64,000 bases of DNA from DASRDR01 sp963812945 [NCBI: uncultured Candidatus Rokubacteria bacterium]. GTDB lineage: Bacteria > Methylomirabilota > Methylomirabilia > Rokubacteriales. This document shows, one piece after another, positions 16,829 to 24,548 of this stretch (positions are counted from its first letter, which is position 1; each line of letters starts with the position of its first letter). The notes below the pieces were generated by a model that worked only from the letters and a program-made list of their open reading frames with translations, had not been told where the DNA came from and did no database searches. The stretch is taken from assembly GCA_963812945.1 (NCBI GenBank), contig CAWEXD010000008.1, positions 2,604,001 through 2,668,000 on the forward strand, read 5' to 3'. The position numbers and the translations under genes were made by a program.

Positions 16829-18304
16829 ATGGACACGTCGGACCTGCTCAAGCAGCTGCGCATCGACAAGGACGCGCGCGCGCCGCGCGCCCGGACGGGC
16901 CGGCTCGTCCTGGCCTGCGTGGCGCTCCTGACGCTCGCCGGCGGCCTGCTCTGGCTCACCCTGGCGCGGTCCGCCCCGCCCACCGTGCGCACGGCCACGG
17001 CGCGGGCGGCCAGCCAGGGCGCGGACGGGAGCTCCGTGCTGGATGCCAGCGGCTACGTGACCGCACGGCGACAGGCCACCGTGTCGGCCAAGGTGACCGG
17101 CAAGGTGACCGAGGTGCTGATCGAGGAGGGCATGCGGGTCGAGGAGGGCGCCGTGCTGGCCCGGCTCGACGACACGGAGGCCAAGGCGCAGCTCGCCCTC
17201 GCGCGGGCGCAGCTCGGCGCCGCCCGGTCGCAGGTGGCCGAGATCCAGGCCCAGCTCGACCAGGCCGAGCGGGAGCACGAGCGGCAGCGTGACCTCTTCG
17301 CGCGCCAGGCGCAGCTCGCGACGGCGCGGGCGCAGTTGGCTGCCGCCCGGTCGCAGGTGGCCGAGATCCAGGCCCAGCTCGAGCAGGCCGAACGGGAGCA
17401 CGAGCGGCAGCGCGAGCTCTTCGAGCGCCAGCTCGTCGCGGCGCAGTCGCTCGACACCGCGCGGGCCCAGCGCGACGCCCTGCGGGCCCGGCTCGCGGCC
17501 GGCAACGAGCAGGTCCGAGTCGCCCAGGAATCGGTCGCGGTGGCCGAGGTGACCACCCCGCAGGCCCTCGACACCGCGCGCGCCCAGCGTGACATGCTCC
17601 GGGCCCGGCTGGTCGCCGCCGGCGAGCAGATCCGGGTGGCCCAGGAGGCGGTGGCGGTCGCCGACGTGCAGGTGGCCAACACCGTGATCCGTGCGCCGTT
17701 CAGCGGCATGGTCGTCGCGAAGTCGGCCCAGCCCGGGGAGATGATCTCGCCGATCTCCGCCGGCGGCGGCTTCACCCGCACCGGCATCGGCACCATCGTC
17801 GACATGGACTCGCTCGAGATCCAGGTGGACGTCAACGAGGCCTTCATCAACCGCGTCAAGCCGGGACAGCCGGTCGAGGCGACGCTGAACGCCTACCCTG
17901 ACTCCAGGATCCCGGCCGAGGTGATCGCCATCATCCCGACCGCCGATCGCAGCAAGGCCACGGTCAAGGTCCGGATCGCCCTCAAGCAAAGGGACCCGCG
18001 GATCGTGCCCGACATGGGCGCGCGCGTCCAGTTCCTGGAGCGGGCGCGGCCCGAGGCGCCGGGTGGCGTGCCGGCGCGGACCGGCGTCCTCGTGCCCGCC
18101 GAGGCGGTGCGGCCCGACGGCGACCAGGCGGTCGTGTTCGTCTACGCCGAGGGCAAGGTGGAGCGGCGGCGCGTGGCGCCGGGCCAGACCGTCGGGGCGG
18201 ACCGCCAGGTACTGAGCGGCCTCCGGCCCGGCGAGCGCGTCGTCGTGTCCCCTCCGGACTCGCTCCGGGACGGCGCCGCCGTCAGGCTGAGCGAGGGGGG
18301 ATAG
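16829..18304 (+). CDS. Efflux periplasmic adaptor (MacA/HlyD type) with a duplicated coiled coil
   Basis: A 491-residue membrane-fusion protein. One N-terminal membrane helix (about 26-47) anchors it. Then comes a lipoyl half (SAKVTGKVTEVLIEEGMRVEEG), a long helical hairpin at about 120-285, the second lipoyl half (VIRAPFSGMVVAKSAQPGEMISP), and beta-barrel and membrane-proximal domains. The hairpin is built from two tandem 41-residue copies in the ascending helix (120-160, 161-201) and two 39-residue copies in the descending one (208-246, 247-285). It is followed by a LolD/MacB-type ATPase and two FtsX-like permeases, so it should link that exporter to the outer membrane. Confidence 0.9.
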   Translation: MDTSDLLKQLRIDKDARAPRARTGRLVLACVALLTLAGGLLWLTLARSAPPTVRTATARAASQGADGSSVLDASGYVTARRQATVSAKVTGKVTEVLIEEGMRVEEGAVLARLDDTEAKAQLALARAQLGAARSQVAEIQAQLDQAEREHERQRDLFARQAQLATARAQLAAARSQVAEIQAQLEQAEREHERQRELFERQLVAAQSLDTARAQRDALRARLAAGNEQVRVAQESVAVAEVTTPQALDTARAQRDMLRARLVAAGEQIRVAQEAVAVADVQVANTVIRAPFSGMVVAKSAQPGEMISPISAGGGFTRTGIGTIVDMDSLEIQVDVNEAFINRVKPGQPVEATLNAYPDSRIPAEVIAIIPTADRSKATVKVRIALKQRDPRIVPDMGARVQFLERARPEAPGGVPARTGVLVPAEAVRPDGDQAVVFVYAEGKVERRRVAPGQTVGADRQVLSGLRPGERVVVSPPDSLRDGAAVRLSEGG

Positions 18305-18351
18305 GCGGGGCGCCGGCCGCTGGCCCCGGGCCCGGCATCCCCTCCGTCACG

Positions 18352-19032
18352 ATGGCCCTGGTCGAGATCCGCGGCGTCACGAAGACCTACCAGCGCGGCA
18401 GCGAGCGGATCGAAGTCCTCCACGGCGTCGATCTCGACATCCCCGCGGGCGACTTCCTCGCGCTGATGGGACCGTCGGGCTCCGGCAAGACCACCTTGCT
18501 CAACCTCATCGGCGGGCTGGACACCCCCAGCGGCGGACAGATCGTCGTCGGCGGCGAGCGCATCGACCAGCTCTCGAGGGGAGACCTGACCCGCTGGCGG
18601 GCGGCCCACGTCGGCTTCGTCTTCCAGTTCTACAACCTCATGCCCGTGCTCTCGGCGCAGCGGAACGTCGAGCTGCCGCTCCTCCTGACCTCGCTGTCAG
18701 CGGCCGAGCGGCGGCGCCGCGCCGGCATCGCGCTCACGCTCGTCGGGCTCGCCGACCGCGCGAGCCACAAGCCGCGGGAGCTCTCGGGCGGGCAGGAGCA
18801 GCGGGTCGCCATTGCCAGGGCCATCGTGTCCGATCCGACGCTCCTCATCTGCGACGAGCCGACCGGCGACCTCGATCGCGCGACGGCCGCCGAGATCCTG
18901 AGCCTCTTGCAGATGCTGAACCGGGAGCACGGCAAGACGGTCGTGATGGTCACGCACGACCCCAAGGCCGCGGAGTACGCCCGCCGCCGGCTCCTGCTCG
19001 ACAAGGGCACGCTGAACGGGGTCAGACTTTGA
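18352..19032 (+). CDS. MacB/LolD-type ABC transporter ATP-binding protein
   Basis: A 226-residue ATPase. Walker A GPSGSGKTTLLN, Q-loop FVFQFYNLMPVLSA, signature LSGGQEQRVAIARA (Glu in place of the usual Gln at the fifth position), Walker B LLICDEPTGDLD and H-loop VTHDPKA are intact. The Q-loop FQFYNL is diagnostic of the LolD/MacB group. It powers export or lipoprotein handling with the two permeases downstream. Its last residues, Gly-Val-Arg-Leu, and its stop codon are contributed by the palindromic element starting at 19018, exactly as in the dppD-like gene at 3830. Confidence 0.92.
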   Translation: MALVEIRGVTKTYQRGSERIEVLHGVDLDIPAGDFLALMGPSGSGKTTLLNLIGGLDTPSGGQIVVGGERIDQLSRGDLTRWRAAHVGFVFQFYNLMPVLSAQRNVELPLLLTSLSAAERRRRAGIALTLVGLADRASHKPRELSGGQEQRVAIARAIVSDPTLLICDEPTGDLDRATAAEILSLLQMLNREHGKTVVMVTHDPKAAEYARRRLLLDKGTLNGVRL

Positions 19033-19098
19033 CTTCCGCAGACTTCCGTTCCCGCGTGCCCCCTGGCCCGAACTGTCCGGAAGTCAAAGTCTGACCCC
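19018..19098. repeat. REP-like palindromic element, copy 2, between ATPase and permease
   Basis: An 81-bp palindrome with perfect 21-bp arms, 19018-19038 (beginning GGGGTCAGACTTTGACTTCC) and 19078-19098. The outer 19 bases equal those of copy 1; the loop differs. It carries the stop codon of the upstream ATPase gene (19030-19032) and ends three bases before the ATG of the permease. The hairpin would sit inside the operon mRNA and could adjust expression of the two permeases relative to the adaptor and ATPase. Confidence 0.9.
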
Positions 19099-19101
19099 AC
19101 G

Positions 19102-20268
19102 ATGCGCTACCTTCCCCTCCTCTGGGCCGGGCTCTTCCGCCGGAAGACGCGCACGGTCCTGACGCTCCTGTCCGTGTTCGTCGCCTTCCTGCTCTTCGGC
19201 CTGCTCCAGGCCGTGACCGTCGCCTTCGAGTCGGGCGCCGACAGCGCGGACGCCAAGCGCCTCCTCACCACCGCGCGCTATTCCATCATCGAGCTCCTGC
19301 CCATCTCGCATCTGCGGCAGATCGAGCAGGTGCCGGGCGTCGTCGGAGTGGCCAGCGCCGAGTGGTTCGGCGCCAAGTACCAGAACGAAAGCAACGCGTT
19401 CCCCGTCTTCGCGGTCGACCCCCAGCGCTATCTCGACATGTACCCGGAGTTCACGATCGCGGCCGACCAGCGCGACGCCTTCATCCGGACGCGCAGCGGC
19501 GCGGTGGCGGGCGTACGCCTCGTCCAGCGCTATGGCTGGAAGGTCGGACAGAAGCTGCCGATGAGCTCCGAGATCCACGCCAAGACGGACGGCACCCTTA
19601 CCTGGGAGTTCGACCTGGTCGGGACGCTCGACGCCGAGGACCCCGCGGTTCGCGCCAACACCGACGTCGTGCTCATCAACGTCGCCTACTTCGACGAGGC
19701 GCGCGGCCTGGGCAAGGGCAAGACCGGCTGGTACATCGTGCGGATCGCCGACGCGACCCAGGCCCGGGCCGTCTCGGCCGCGATCGACGGGCGATTCTCG
19801 AACTCCCCGGACGAGACCAAGACCCAGCCGGAGAAGGAGTTCGCCGTCGGCTTCGCCAAGCAGATCGGCGACCTGGGGGCCCTCGTCACCCGCATCCTGG
19901 CCGCGGTGTTCTTCACCATCCTGATCATGACCGGCAACACGATGGCTCAGTCCGTCCGCGAGCGCCTCCCGGAGCTGGCCATCCTGAAGACCCTCGGCTT
20001 CTCGGACGGCAAGGTCACGGCGCTCGTGCTGGGGGAGGCGCTGTTCCTGCTCGGCCTGGCCGGCGGGCTGGGCATGCTGGTGGCCACCGGCGTGCTGCCC
20101 GCTCTCAATCGGGCCATCGGCGCCCGTTTTCCCCCGCTCCACGTGACGCCGGGCACCTGGCTGACCGGCGCGGCGATCGTCCTCGCGCTCGCGCTCGCCG
20201 TCGGGCTGCCCCCCGCGCTCAGGGCGAGGCGGCTCCGGATCGTCGACGCGCTGGCCGGGCACCGCTGA
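19102..20268 (+). CDS. FtsX-like ABC transporter permease (first of two)
   Basis: A 388-residue MacB/FtsX-type permease. One membrane helix follows the basic start MRYLPLLWAGLFRRKTRT, then a periplasmic domain of about 220 residues, then three C-terminal membrane segments with the motif SVRERLPELAILKTLGFSDGKV, which is the coupling loop of the family, and a basic C-terminus (ALRARRLRIVDALAG). The start is the first ATG after the palindromic element, and no clear ribosome site precedes it because the hairpin arm occupies that space. It should form a heterodimer with the next gene product. Confidence 0.9.
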   Translation: MRYLPLLWAGLFRRKTRTVLTLLSVFVAFLLFGLLQAVTVAFESGADSADAKRLLTTARYSIIELLPISHLRQIEQVPGVVGVASAEWFGAKYQNESNAFPVFAVDPQRYLDMYPEFTIAADQRDAFIRTRSGAVAGVRLVQRYGWKVGQKLPMSSEIHAKTDGTLTWEFDLVGTLDAEDPAVRANTDVVLINVAYFDEARGLGKGKTGWYIVRIADATQARAVSAAIDGRFSNSPDETKTQPEKEFAVGFAKQIGDLGALVTRILAAVFFTILIMTGNTMAQSVRERLPELAILKTLGFSDGKVTALVLGEALFLLGLAGGLGMLVATGVLPALNRAIGARFPPLHVTPGTWLTGAAIVLALALAVGLPPALRARRLRIVDALAGHR

Positions 20269-20273
20269 CCGCC

Positions 20274-21467
20274 ATGCGCTCGCTCCACCAGATCGCGGCG
20301 ATCACGCTGCTCAACCTGCGCACCCTGCCCCAGCGCGTCGGGCCGTCGCTGGTGGTGGTCGTCGGGATCGCCGGCGTCGTGGGCGTGCTGGTGTCGGTGC
20401 TCGCGATGTCCGAAGGCTTCCGGCACACGCTGGCCAGCACCGGCCGCCCGGATCGGGTCATCCTCCTGCGGGCCGGCTCGGACGCCGAGCTCTCGAGCGG
20501 CGTGCCGCGGGACGCCGCCGTGCTCCTCGCGACGCTCCCCGGCGTCGCGCGCGACCCCGCGGGGCAGCCGCTCGCGTCGGCCGAGCTGGTGGTGATGGTC
20601 GACCTCCCGCGGCACGGGGAGACCGAGCCCAACAACGTCCCGTTCCGCGGCGTCCAGCCAACCGCGTTCGGCGTGCGGGACGAGGTCCGGATCGTGGAGG
20701 GGCGGCCGTTCGAGCGCGGCCTCCGCGAGGTCATCGTCGGCCGGAAAGCGGCGCGCCAGTTCGCCGGGCTCGACGTCGGCGCCCGGATCGCCTTCCGGGA
20801 CAGCGACTGGACCGTGGTCGGCCACTTCGCGAGCGGCGGGGACGTGCACGAGTCGGAGATCTGGGGGGACGCCGAGGTCACCATGTCGGCGTTCCGGCGC
20901 ACGGGGTACCAGTCCGTGACCGCGCGGCTCGGCGACGGCTCGGCCGCCGGACTCCGGGCCTTCCGGAACTCGATCAGCGCCGACCGCCGCTTCTCGATCA
21001 CCGCGTTGCGGGAGCCCGAGTACTACGCGAAGCAGGCCACCGTCCTGTCGAACCTGATCAACGTGCTGGGCTACACCGTCTCCGGGTTCATGGCGATCGG
21101 CGCGACGTTCGGCGCGCTCAACTGCATGTACTCCGCGATCGCGAGCCGCCAGGTCGAGATCGCCACGCTGCGGGCCATCGGGTTCGGGGGCCTGCCGGTG
21201 GTCGTCTCGGTGCTGATCGAAGCGCTCGTCCTGGCGACGGTGGGAGGCGTCGTCGGCGGGACCCTCGCCTACCTCTACTGCGACGGGTTCTCGCTCTCCA
21301 CGCTCAACTTCAACACCTTCTCGCAGGTCGCGTTCGACTTCCGCGTGACGCCGGCCCTCCTGGCCCAGGGCTTCGTGTGGGCGCTCGGCATCGGCCTCCT
21401 GGGCGGGCTCCTGCCCGCGTTGCGCGTCGCCCGCCTGCCGGTGACGGAGGCGCTCCGGACGGGGTAG
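20274..21467 (+). CDS. FtsX-like ABC transporter permease (second of two)
   Basis: A 397-residue permease of the same architecture: an N-terminal helix (PSLVVVVGIAGVVGVLVSVLAM), a large periplasmic domain, and three C-terminal helices around ASRQVEIATLRAIGFGGLPVVVSVLIEAL, the coupling segment. The C-terminus PALRVARLPVTEALRTG is standard for the family. It begins five bases after the previous stop. Two separate permease genes plus one ATPase and an adaptor form a MacAB-type tripartite machine with an asymmetric membrane part; cargo is unknown. Confidence 0.9.
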   Translation: MRSLHQIAAITLLNLRTLPQRVGPSLVVVVGIAGVVGVLVSVLAMSEGFRHTLASTGRPDRVILLRAGSDAELSSGVPRDAAVLLATLPGVARDPAGQPLASAELVVMVDLPRHGETEPNNVPFRGVQPTAFGVRDEVRIVEGRPFERGLREVIVGRKAARQFAGLDVGARIAFRDSDWTVVGHFASGGDVHESEIWGDAEVTMSAFRRTGYQSVTARLGDGSAAGLRAFRNSISADRRFSITALREPEYYAKQATVLSNLINVLGYTVSGFMAIGATFGALNCMYSAIASRQVEIATLRAIGFGGLPVVVSVLIEALVLATVGGVVGGTLAYLYCDGFSLSTLNFNTFSQVAFDFRVTPALLAQGFVWALGIGLLGGLLPALRVARLPVTEALRTG

Positions 21468-21642
21468 GCGCCTCGGCGCCACTCACGGGGACCGCCGCTA
21501 CGCGCCGGTGAGCATCAGTTCACAGACCGTGCGGGAGCACCTCCAACGGATTCGGAGCCACATCATGACCCTCAGGCTCTCAGCCCACATCCAGCCTTCG
21601 ACCTGTGAGACGATCGACAAGGAGGGCCGGACGCGGAGGACC

Positions 21643-22356
21643 ATGCAACTCGACGGACTGACGGATCGCCTACGAAGGACGCGCCGCCGCCCTTCATGGC
21701 ACGTGACGGGCGGAATCGTTCTCCCTTACCTGGTAGCTGGGGCCCTCGTCTCGGGATGTGCCACGTCCGTCAAGGTGGGAAAGATCCTGCTGACAGACTC
21801 GTTCGACAATCCCGCAGCAGGTCGATTGTCGAGCCAATCGGATGATCCCGCCATCGAGCAAGGCTACGTCGGAGGTGAGTACCACCTGCGGCTATCGCCC
21901 GCGGCCAAGCCCGTTCGAGCGGTAGCCGCCAGCTCCGTGCTTGCCGATCTCCAGGTGGCTGTCGATGCCCGCCTGGCGGAAGGCACCGAAGGGCGTTGGG
22001 TTGGCGTCGCCTGTCGCATGAACCCCAGAGACGGTACGGCTCAGTTCTATGCCCTTCTCGCGGTTCCCGCGACGGGCCAGTTCGCTCTGAGCAATTTCGA
22101 TGGCCATCGGTGGATCCACCTGGTCCCATTCCAATCCTCGGACGCCGTCCGACGTGGGAATGCGTCGAACCATCTCGAGCTCACCTGCGTTGGGTCTACC
22201 CTCAGCGCCCGGATCAACGGAACCGAGGTGGCGTCGGCTCAGGACGGCACATACGGCAGCGGCTATGTGGCCGTCGTGGTCAGCCGTGACGAAGGCACTC
22301 CCCTCGAGGCCCGCTTCGATAACCTGATCGTGAGGGAAGCGCGACGATCCCGATGA
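21643..22356 (+). CDS. Putative lipoprotein with a concanavalin-like sandwich domain
   Basis: About 237 residues. I use the ATG at 21643, which has GGAGG four bases upstream, instead of an upstream ATG in the same frame. The N-terminus holds a basic stretch, a hydrophobic core (GGIVLPYLVAGALVSGCATS) and a lipobox (V-S-G-C). The mature part begins LLTDSFDNPAAGRL and continues with YVGGEYHLRL, HLELTCVGSTLSARING and ARFDNLIV, the beta-strand pattern of LamG/DUF1080-like sandwiches, including the closing FDN-L-V-R strand. Its base composition is less GC-rich than its neighbours. A glycan-binding role is possible, not shown. Confidence 0.75.
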   Translation: MQLDGLTDRLRRTRRRPSWHVTGGIVLPYLVAGALVSGCATSVKVGKILLTDSFDNPAAGRLSSQSDDPAIEQGYVGGEYHLRLSPAAKPVRAVAASSVLADLQVAVDARLAEGTEGRWVGVACRMNPRDGTAQFYALLAVPATGQFALSNFDGHRWIHLVPFQSSDAVRRGNASNHLELTCVGSTLSARINGTEVASAQDGTYGSGYVAVVVSRDEGTPLEARFDNLIVREARRSR

Positions 22357-22498
22357 TTGACCCCAAGTGGAGACTGCCGAACGGCAACTGACCGGGGCGA
22401 CAAGCGGCTGACCGGAGCTGCCGATACTGCGGGGACCCGCGTCAGAACGGTGGTGGCTCCGACGCGGGGACGAGCCCCGGCGACGGGGAGCGAGAAAC

Positions 22499-22648
22499 GT
22501 GGCTAGGAGTTCCTACGTTCTCACGGCGGCCGATCTGCAGGCGCTGGACGACATCGGTGGTTCGGGTGTGTCGCTCACTGGCTTAGCGAACCTCTCTCCC
22601 GATCGCCATGTTCGCCGAGTAGTCAACGACACAGCTCCCATGCGTTAA
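22499..22648 (+). CDS. Possible 49-residue ORF of unknown function
   Basis: A short frame from GTG at 22499 to TAA at 22648, with GGGGAG nine bases upstream. It would encode a peptide containing SSYVLTAADLQALDDIGG and a basic C-terminal part (SPDRHVRRVVND). The composition is protein-like rather than random, but no family is recognised and the end overlaps the convergent gene by four bases. It could be the C-terminal stump of a larger decayed gene. The rest of 22357-22644 shows nothing else I can support. Confidence 0.25.
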   Translation: MARSSYVLTAADLQALDDIGGSGVSLTGLANLSPDRHVRRVVNDTAPMR

Positions 22649-23097
22649 CGTACACATTTCTCGACTTTATTAAAGTCTAATCCAACACCTATGTAAGGCG
22701 TAGGAAAATCGTTGCTCTCTATTACATAGTAGGCTCCCGCAATGCGGTTCATAGACAGCTTTCCTAGGAAAATATTCGGTCCAGACATCGAGTTGTCAGA
22801 GGGCAGTGGCAGTGTAAAAAAACCCACCTGGGATTGATCTTGACAAAAATAACCCGACACTAGGTCGCCATGAGAAGTGGCTACTGAAGTAGAGAGCATT
22901 GCGGAAAACGCGGCGCATTTCTTCGGCGTCGGGCGAGAGTCAACTATAGGAACCAAAGGTTCCGTGATTTGTAAGCAAAATTTGTGTCCACGTGTTTCCC
23001 CCTGCCACGTGGACGGAGATTTTGGGAAATCTTGGGCCGCAGCAATCTGTTGGATTGGAAAGAGTGCCAAAAAAGTCAGGATGGTTGCGTTTCTCAT
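22645..23097 (-). CDS. Secreted protein of unknown function in an AT-rich segment
   Basis: A 150-residue protein with a clear signal peptide (MRNATILTFLALFPIQQIAAAQ). The mature part has four Cys spaced as possible disulphide pairs (HKFCLQI, KKCAAF, YFCQD and the terminal EKCVR). AGGAG lies seven bases before the ATG. I do not recognise a family. The segment is markedly AT-richer than the rest of the window, and codon use is accordingly different, with many A/T-ending codons. It lies beside a tRNA 3' fragment, which supports arrival by horizontal transfer. Confidence 0.65.
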   Translation of the reverse strand: MRNATILTFLALFPIQQIAAAQDFPKSPSTWQGETRGHKFCLQITEPLVPIVDSRPTPKKCAAFSAMLSTSVATSHGDLVSGYFCQDQSQVGFFTLPLPSDNSMSGPNIFLGKLSMNRIAGAYYVIESNDFPTPYIGVGLDFNKVEKCVR

Positions 23098-23236
23098 TTG
23101 ACCACTCCTGACTTTTCTATGGTACCAAGGTGCATTTCTGCCTCTTTCGTCGATCGCCTACGACGGGCAACATCTTCTGAGGAGCTATATCGCCATCCCG
23201 GCGAGTTGTCAATTGTCTCTTGTAATAGTAAAGCCG

Positions 23237-23266
23237 TGGTGTCCCCGACGGGATTCGAACCCGTGC
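23237..23266 (-). pseudogene. 3' fragment of a tRNA gene (T arm, acceptor strand and CCA), probably tRNA-Glu
   Basis: Read on the minus strand, 23266 to 23237 gives the T stem-loop ACGGG-TTCGAAT-CCCGT, then CGGGGAC, a discriminator A and CCA. This is the 3' part of a tRNA whose acceptor needs a 5' strand GTCCCCG. No such sequence lies within a normal tRNA length upstream, so the anticodon and D arms are missing. The remnant resembles the 3' end of bacterial tRNA-Glu. Such 3' stubs are the classic leftovers of site-specific integration. Surrounding positions 23098-23236 and 23267-23350 hold no gene I can support. Confidence 0.6.
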
Positions 23267-23352
23267 TTGAATCGCGATCACGCTTTCGCCAGTCAACTTG
23301 CAAGGCTACGCGCTGTTAGTTAGGTTCCGAACAAGGAGACGGGACTCAAACC

Positions 23353-23535
23353 TCAGACCGTGCCAATTCCGGTCGCAATCAGACTCACAGATGGGGAACT
23401 GACACCTTCCACCCGACACCGGGGCTCGGCAGCCACCTGCTGGTAGACGTAGCCCACGAGGCCGACGTGGCAGTGCTCCGACAGGAACGGGGACGCGCCC
23501 CAATCTCGCGCCGGCAAGCCGGATTGCGTAGACTG
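23353..23535 (-). pseudogene. Remnant of an outer-membrane SphA/MetA-pathway-type transporter gene
   Basis: One minus-strand frame, ending at a TGA at 23353, reads LPARDWGASPFLSEHCHVGL then VGYVYQQVAAEP and RCRVEGV. This resembles the conserved late segment of the Phenol_MetA_deg/SphA family of outer-membrane channel proteins (D-W-A, H-V-G-L-V-G-Y, Y-Q-Q, S-R-V-x-G). There is no start codon, no signal and no C-terminal strand, and both ends are abrupt. I therefore call it a gene remnant. The family match is from memory of conserved motifs and is tentative. Confidence 0.3.
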
Positions 23536-23564
23536 TGAGGCCTGACCCCTTTCAGGAGGCGACG

Positions 23565-24548
23565 ATGGCGCACGCGAGCACCATGAGCTACGAGGTCGTC
23601 GAGGGCTGGGAGCAGCTGCCCGCCGGCTGGGAGCACCGGGACGTGGCCGGGGTCGCCGTAGACGCGGAGAGCCGCGTCTACCTGATCTGCCGCGGCGAGC
23701 ACCCGATCATCGTCTACGACACCCAGGGGAACTTCATTCGCTCATGGGGCGAGGGCGACTTCACCCTGCGGACGCATGGCATCACGGTCGGCCCCGACGG
23801 GACCGTCTACGCCACCGATGACGGCAACCACACGGTGCGGCAGTTCACTCCCGGCGGGAAGCTGCTGATGACGCTGGGAACGCTGAACACCCCCTCCGAC
23901 ACCGGGTACGACGGCAAGAGCACGGTCACCGCAAACAGGCCCGGAGGGCCCTTCAATCGCCCGACCAACGTGGCGATCGGACCCCGGGGCGACGTCTACG
24001 TCTCCGACGGCTACGGGAACTGCCGGGTCCACCGCTTCTCGCCCACCGGCGAGCTGAAGCGCTCGTGGGGCGCGGCCGGCCAGGACCCCGGCGAGTTCTT
24101 CCTGCCCCACGGCATCGCGGTGGCGGCAGACGGGCGCGTGTTCGTCTGCGACCGGGAGAACGACCGCATCCAGATCTTCAGCCCCGACGGCGAGTATCTC
24201 GCCGAGTGGACCGACACCCGGCGGCCGACGCACCTCGTGTTCGACGGCCAGGGCCGAGCCTACGTCTCCGAGCTGTGGTGGCAGCCGGGCCAGACCTCCC
24301 GACGCTACGGACCGGCCGGGGACGTCCGCGCGGGCCGCGTCAGCGTGTACGACCGGGAAGGACGTGTGCTCGCGCGCTGGGGCGGGCCGGACCCGGTCGC
24401 GGCCGGCAGCTTCGCGGCTCCCCACGGCATCGCCGTGGATTCGAAGAATGACGTGTACGTGAGCGAGGTCACCTGGACGTTCGCGGCCAGCCGCGGCCAC
24501 GTGCCGGCGGGCTGCCATACGTTCCAGAAGTTCGCGCTACGGGGGTAG
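23565..24548 (+). CDS. NHL-repeat beta-propeller protein (peptidyl-amidating-lyase-like)
   Basis: A 327-residue protein composed of NHL repeats: VAGVAVDAESRVYLICRGEHP, THGITVGPDGTVYATDDGNH, PTNVAIGPRGDVYVSDGYGN, PHGIAVAADGRVFVCDRENDR and PHGIAVDSKNDVYVSEV, each a propeller blade. The ordered HGI-V and C-D-R-E-N-D-R motifs match the peptidyl-alpha-hydroxyglycine alpha-amidating lyase-like group. No signal peptide is present with this start (AGGAGG eight bases before the ATG at 23565). The upstream flank contains an isolated half-site of the palindromic repeat. It converges on, and overlaps by 12 bp, the repaired end of the EamA gene. Confidence 0.88.
   Translation: MAHASTMSYEVVEGWEQLPAGWEHRDVAGVAVDAESRVYLICRGEHPIIVYDTQGNFIRSWGEGDFTLRTHGITVGPDGTVYATDDGNHTVRQFTPGGKLLMTLGTLNTPSDTGYDGKSTVTANRPGGPFNRPTNVAIGPRGDVYVSDGYGNCRVHRFSPTGELKRSWGAAGQDPGEFFLPHGIAVAADGRVFVCDRENDRIQIFSPDGEYLAEWTDTRRPTHLVFDGQGRAYVSELWWQPGQTSRRYGPAGDVRAGRVSVYDREGRVLARWGGPDPVAAGSFAAPHGIAVDSKNDVYVSEVTWTFAASRGHVPAGCHTFQKFALRG

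Noticed and set aside
23094-23319. Open frames over the tRNA fragment reading SPTGFEPVLES or SSTGSNPVGD
   Set aside because: These peptides are the translated T arm and acceptor stem of a tRNA, a well-known source of false ORFs.
23237-23340. An intact tRNA gene, using GTCTCC at 23340-23335 as the 5' acceptor strand
   Set aside because: It pairs at six of seven positions with the 3' strand, but the span is 104 bases and contains no convincing D arm or anticodon stem-loop. A 3' fragment is the better reading.
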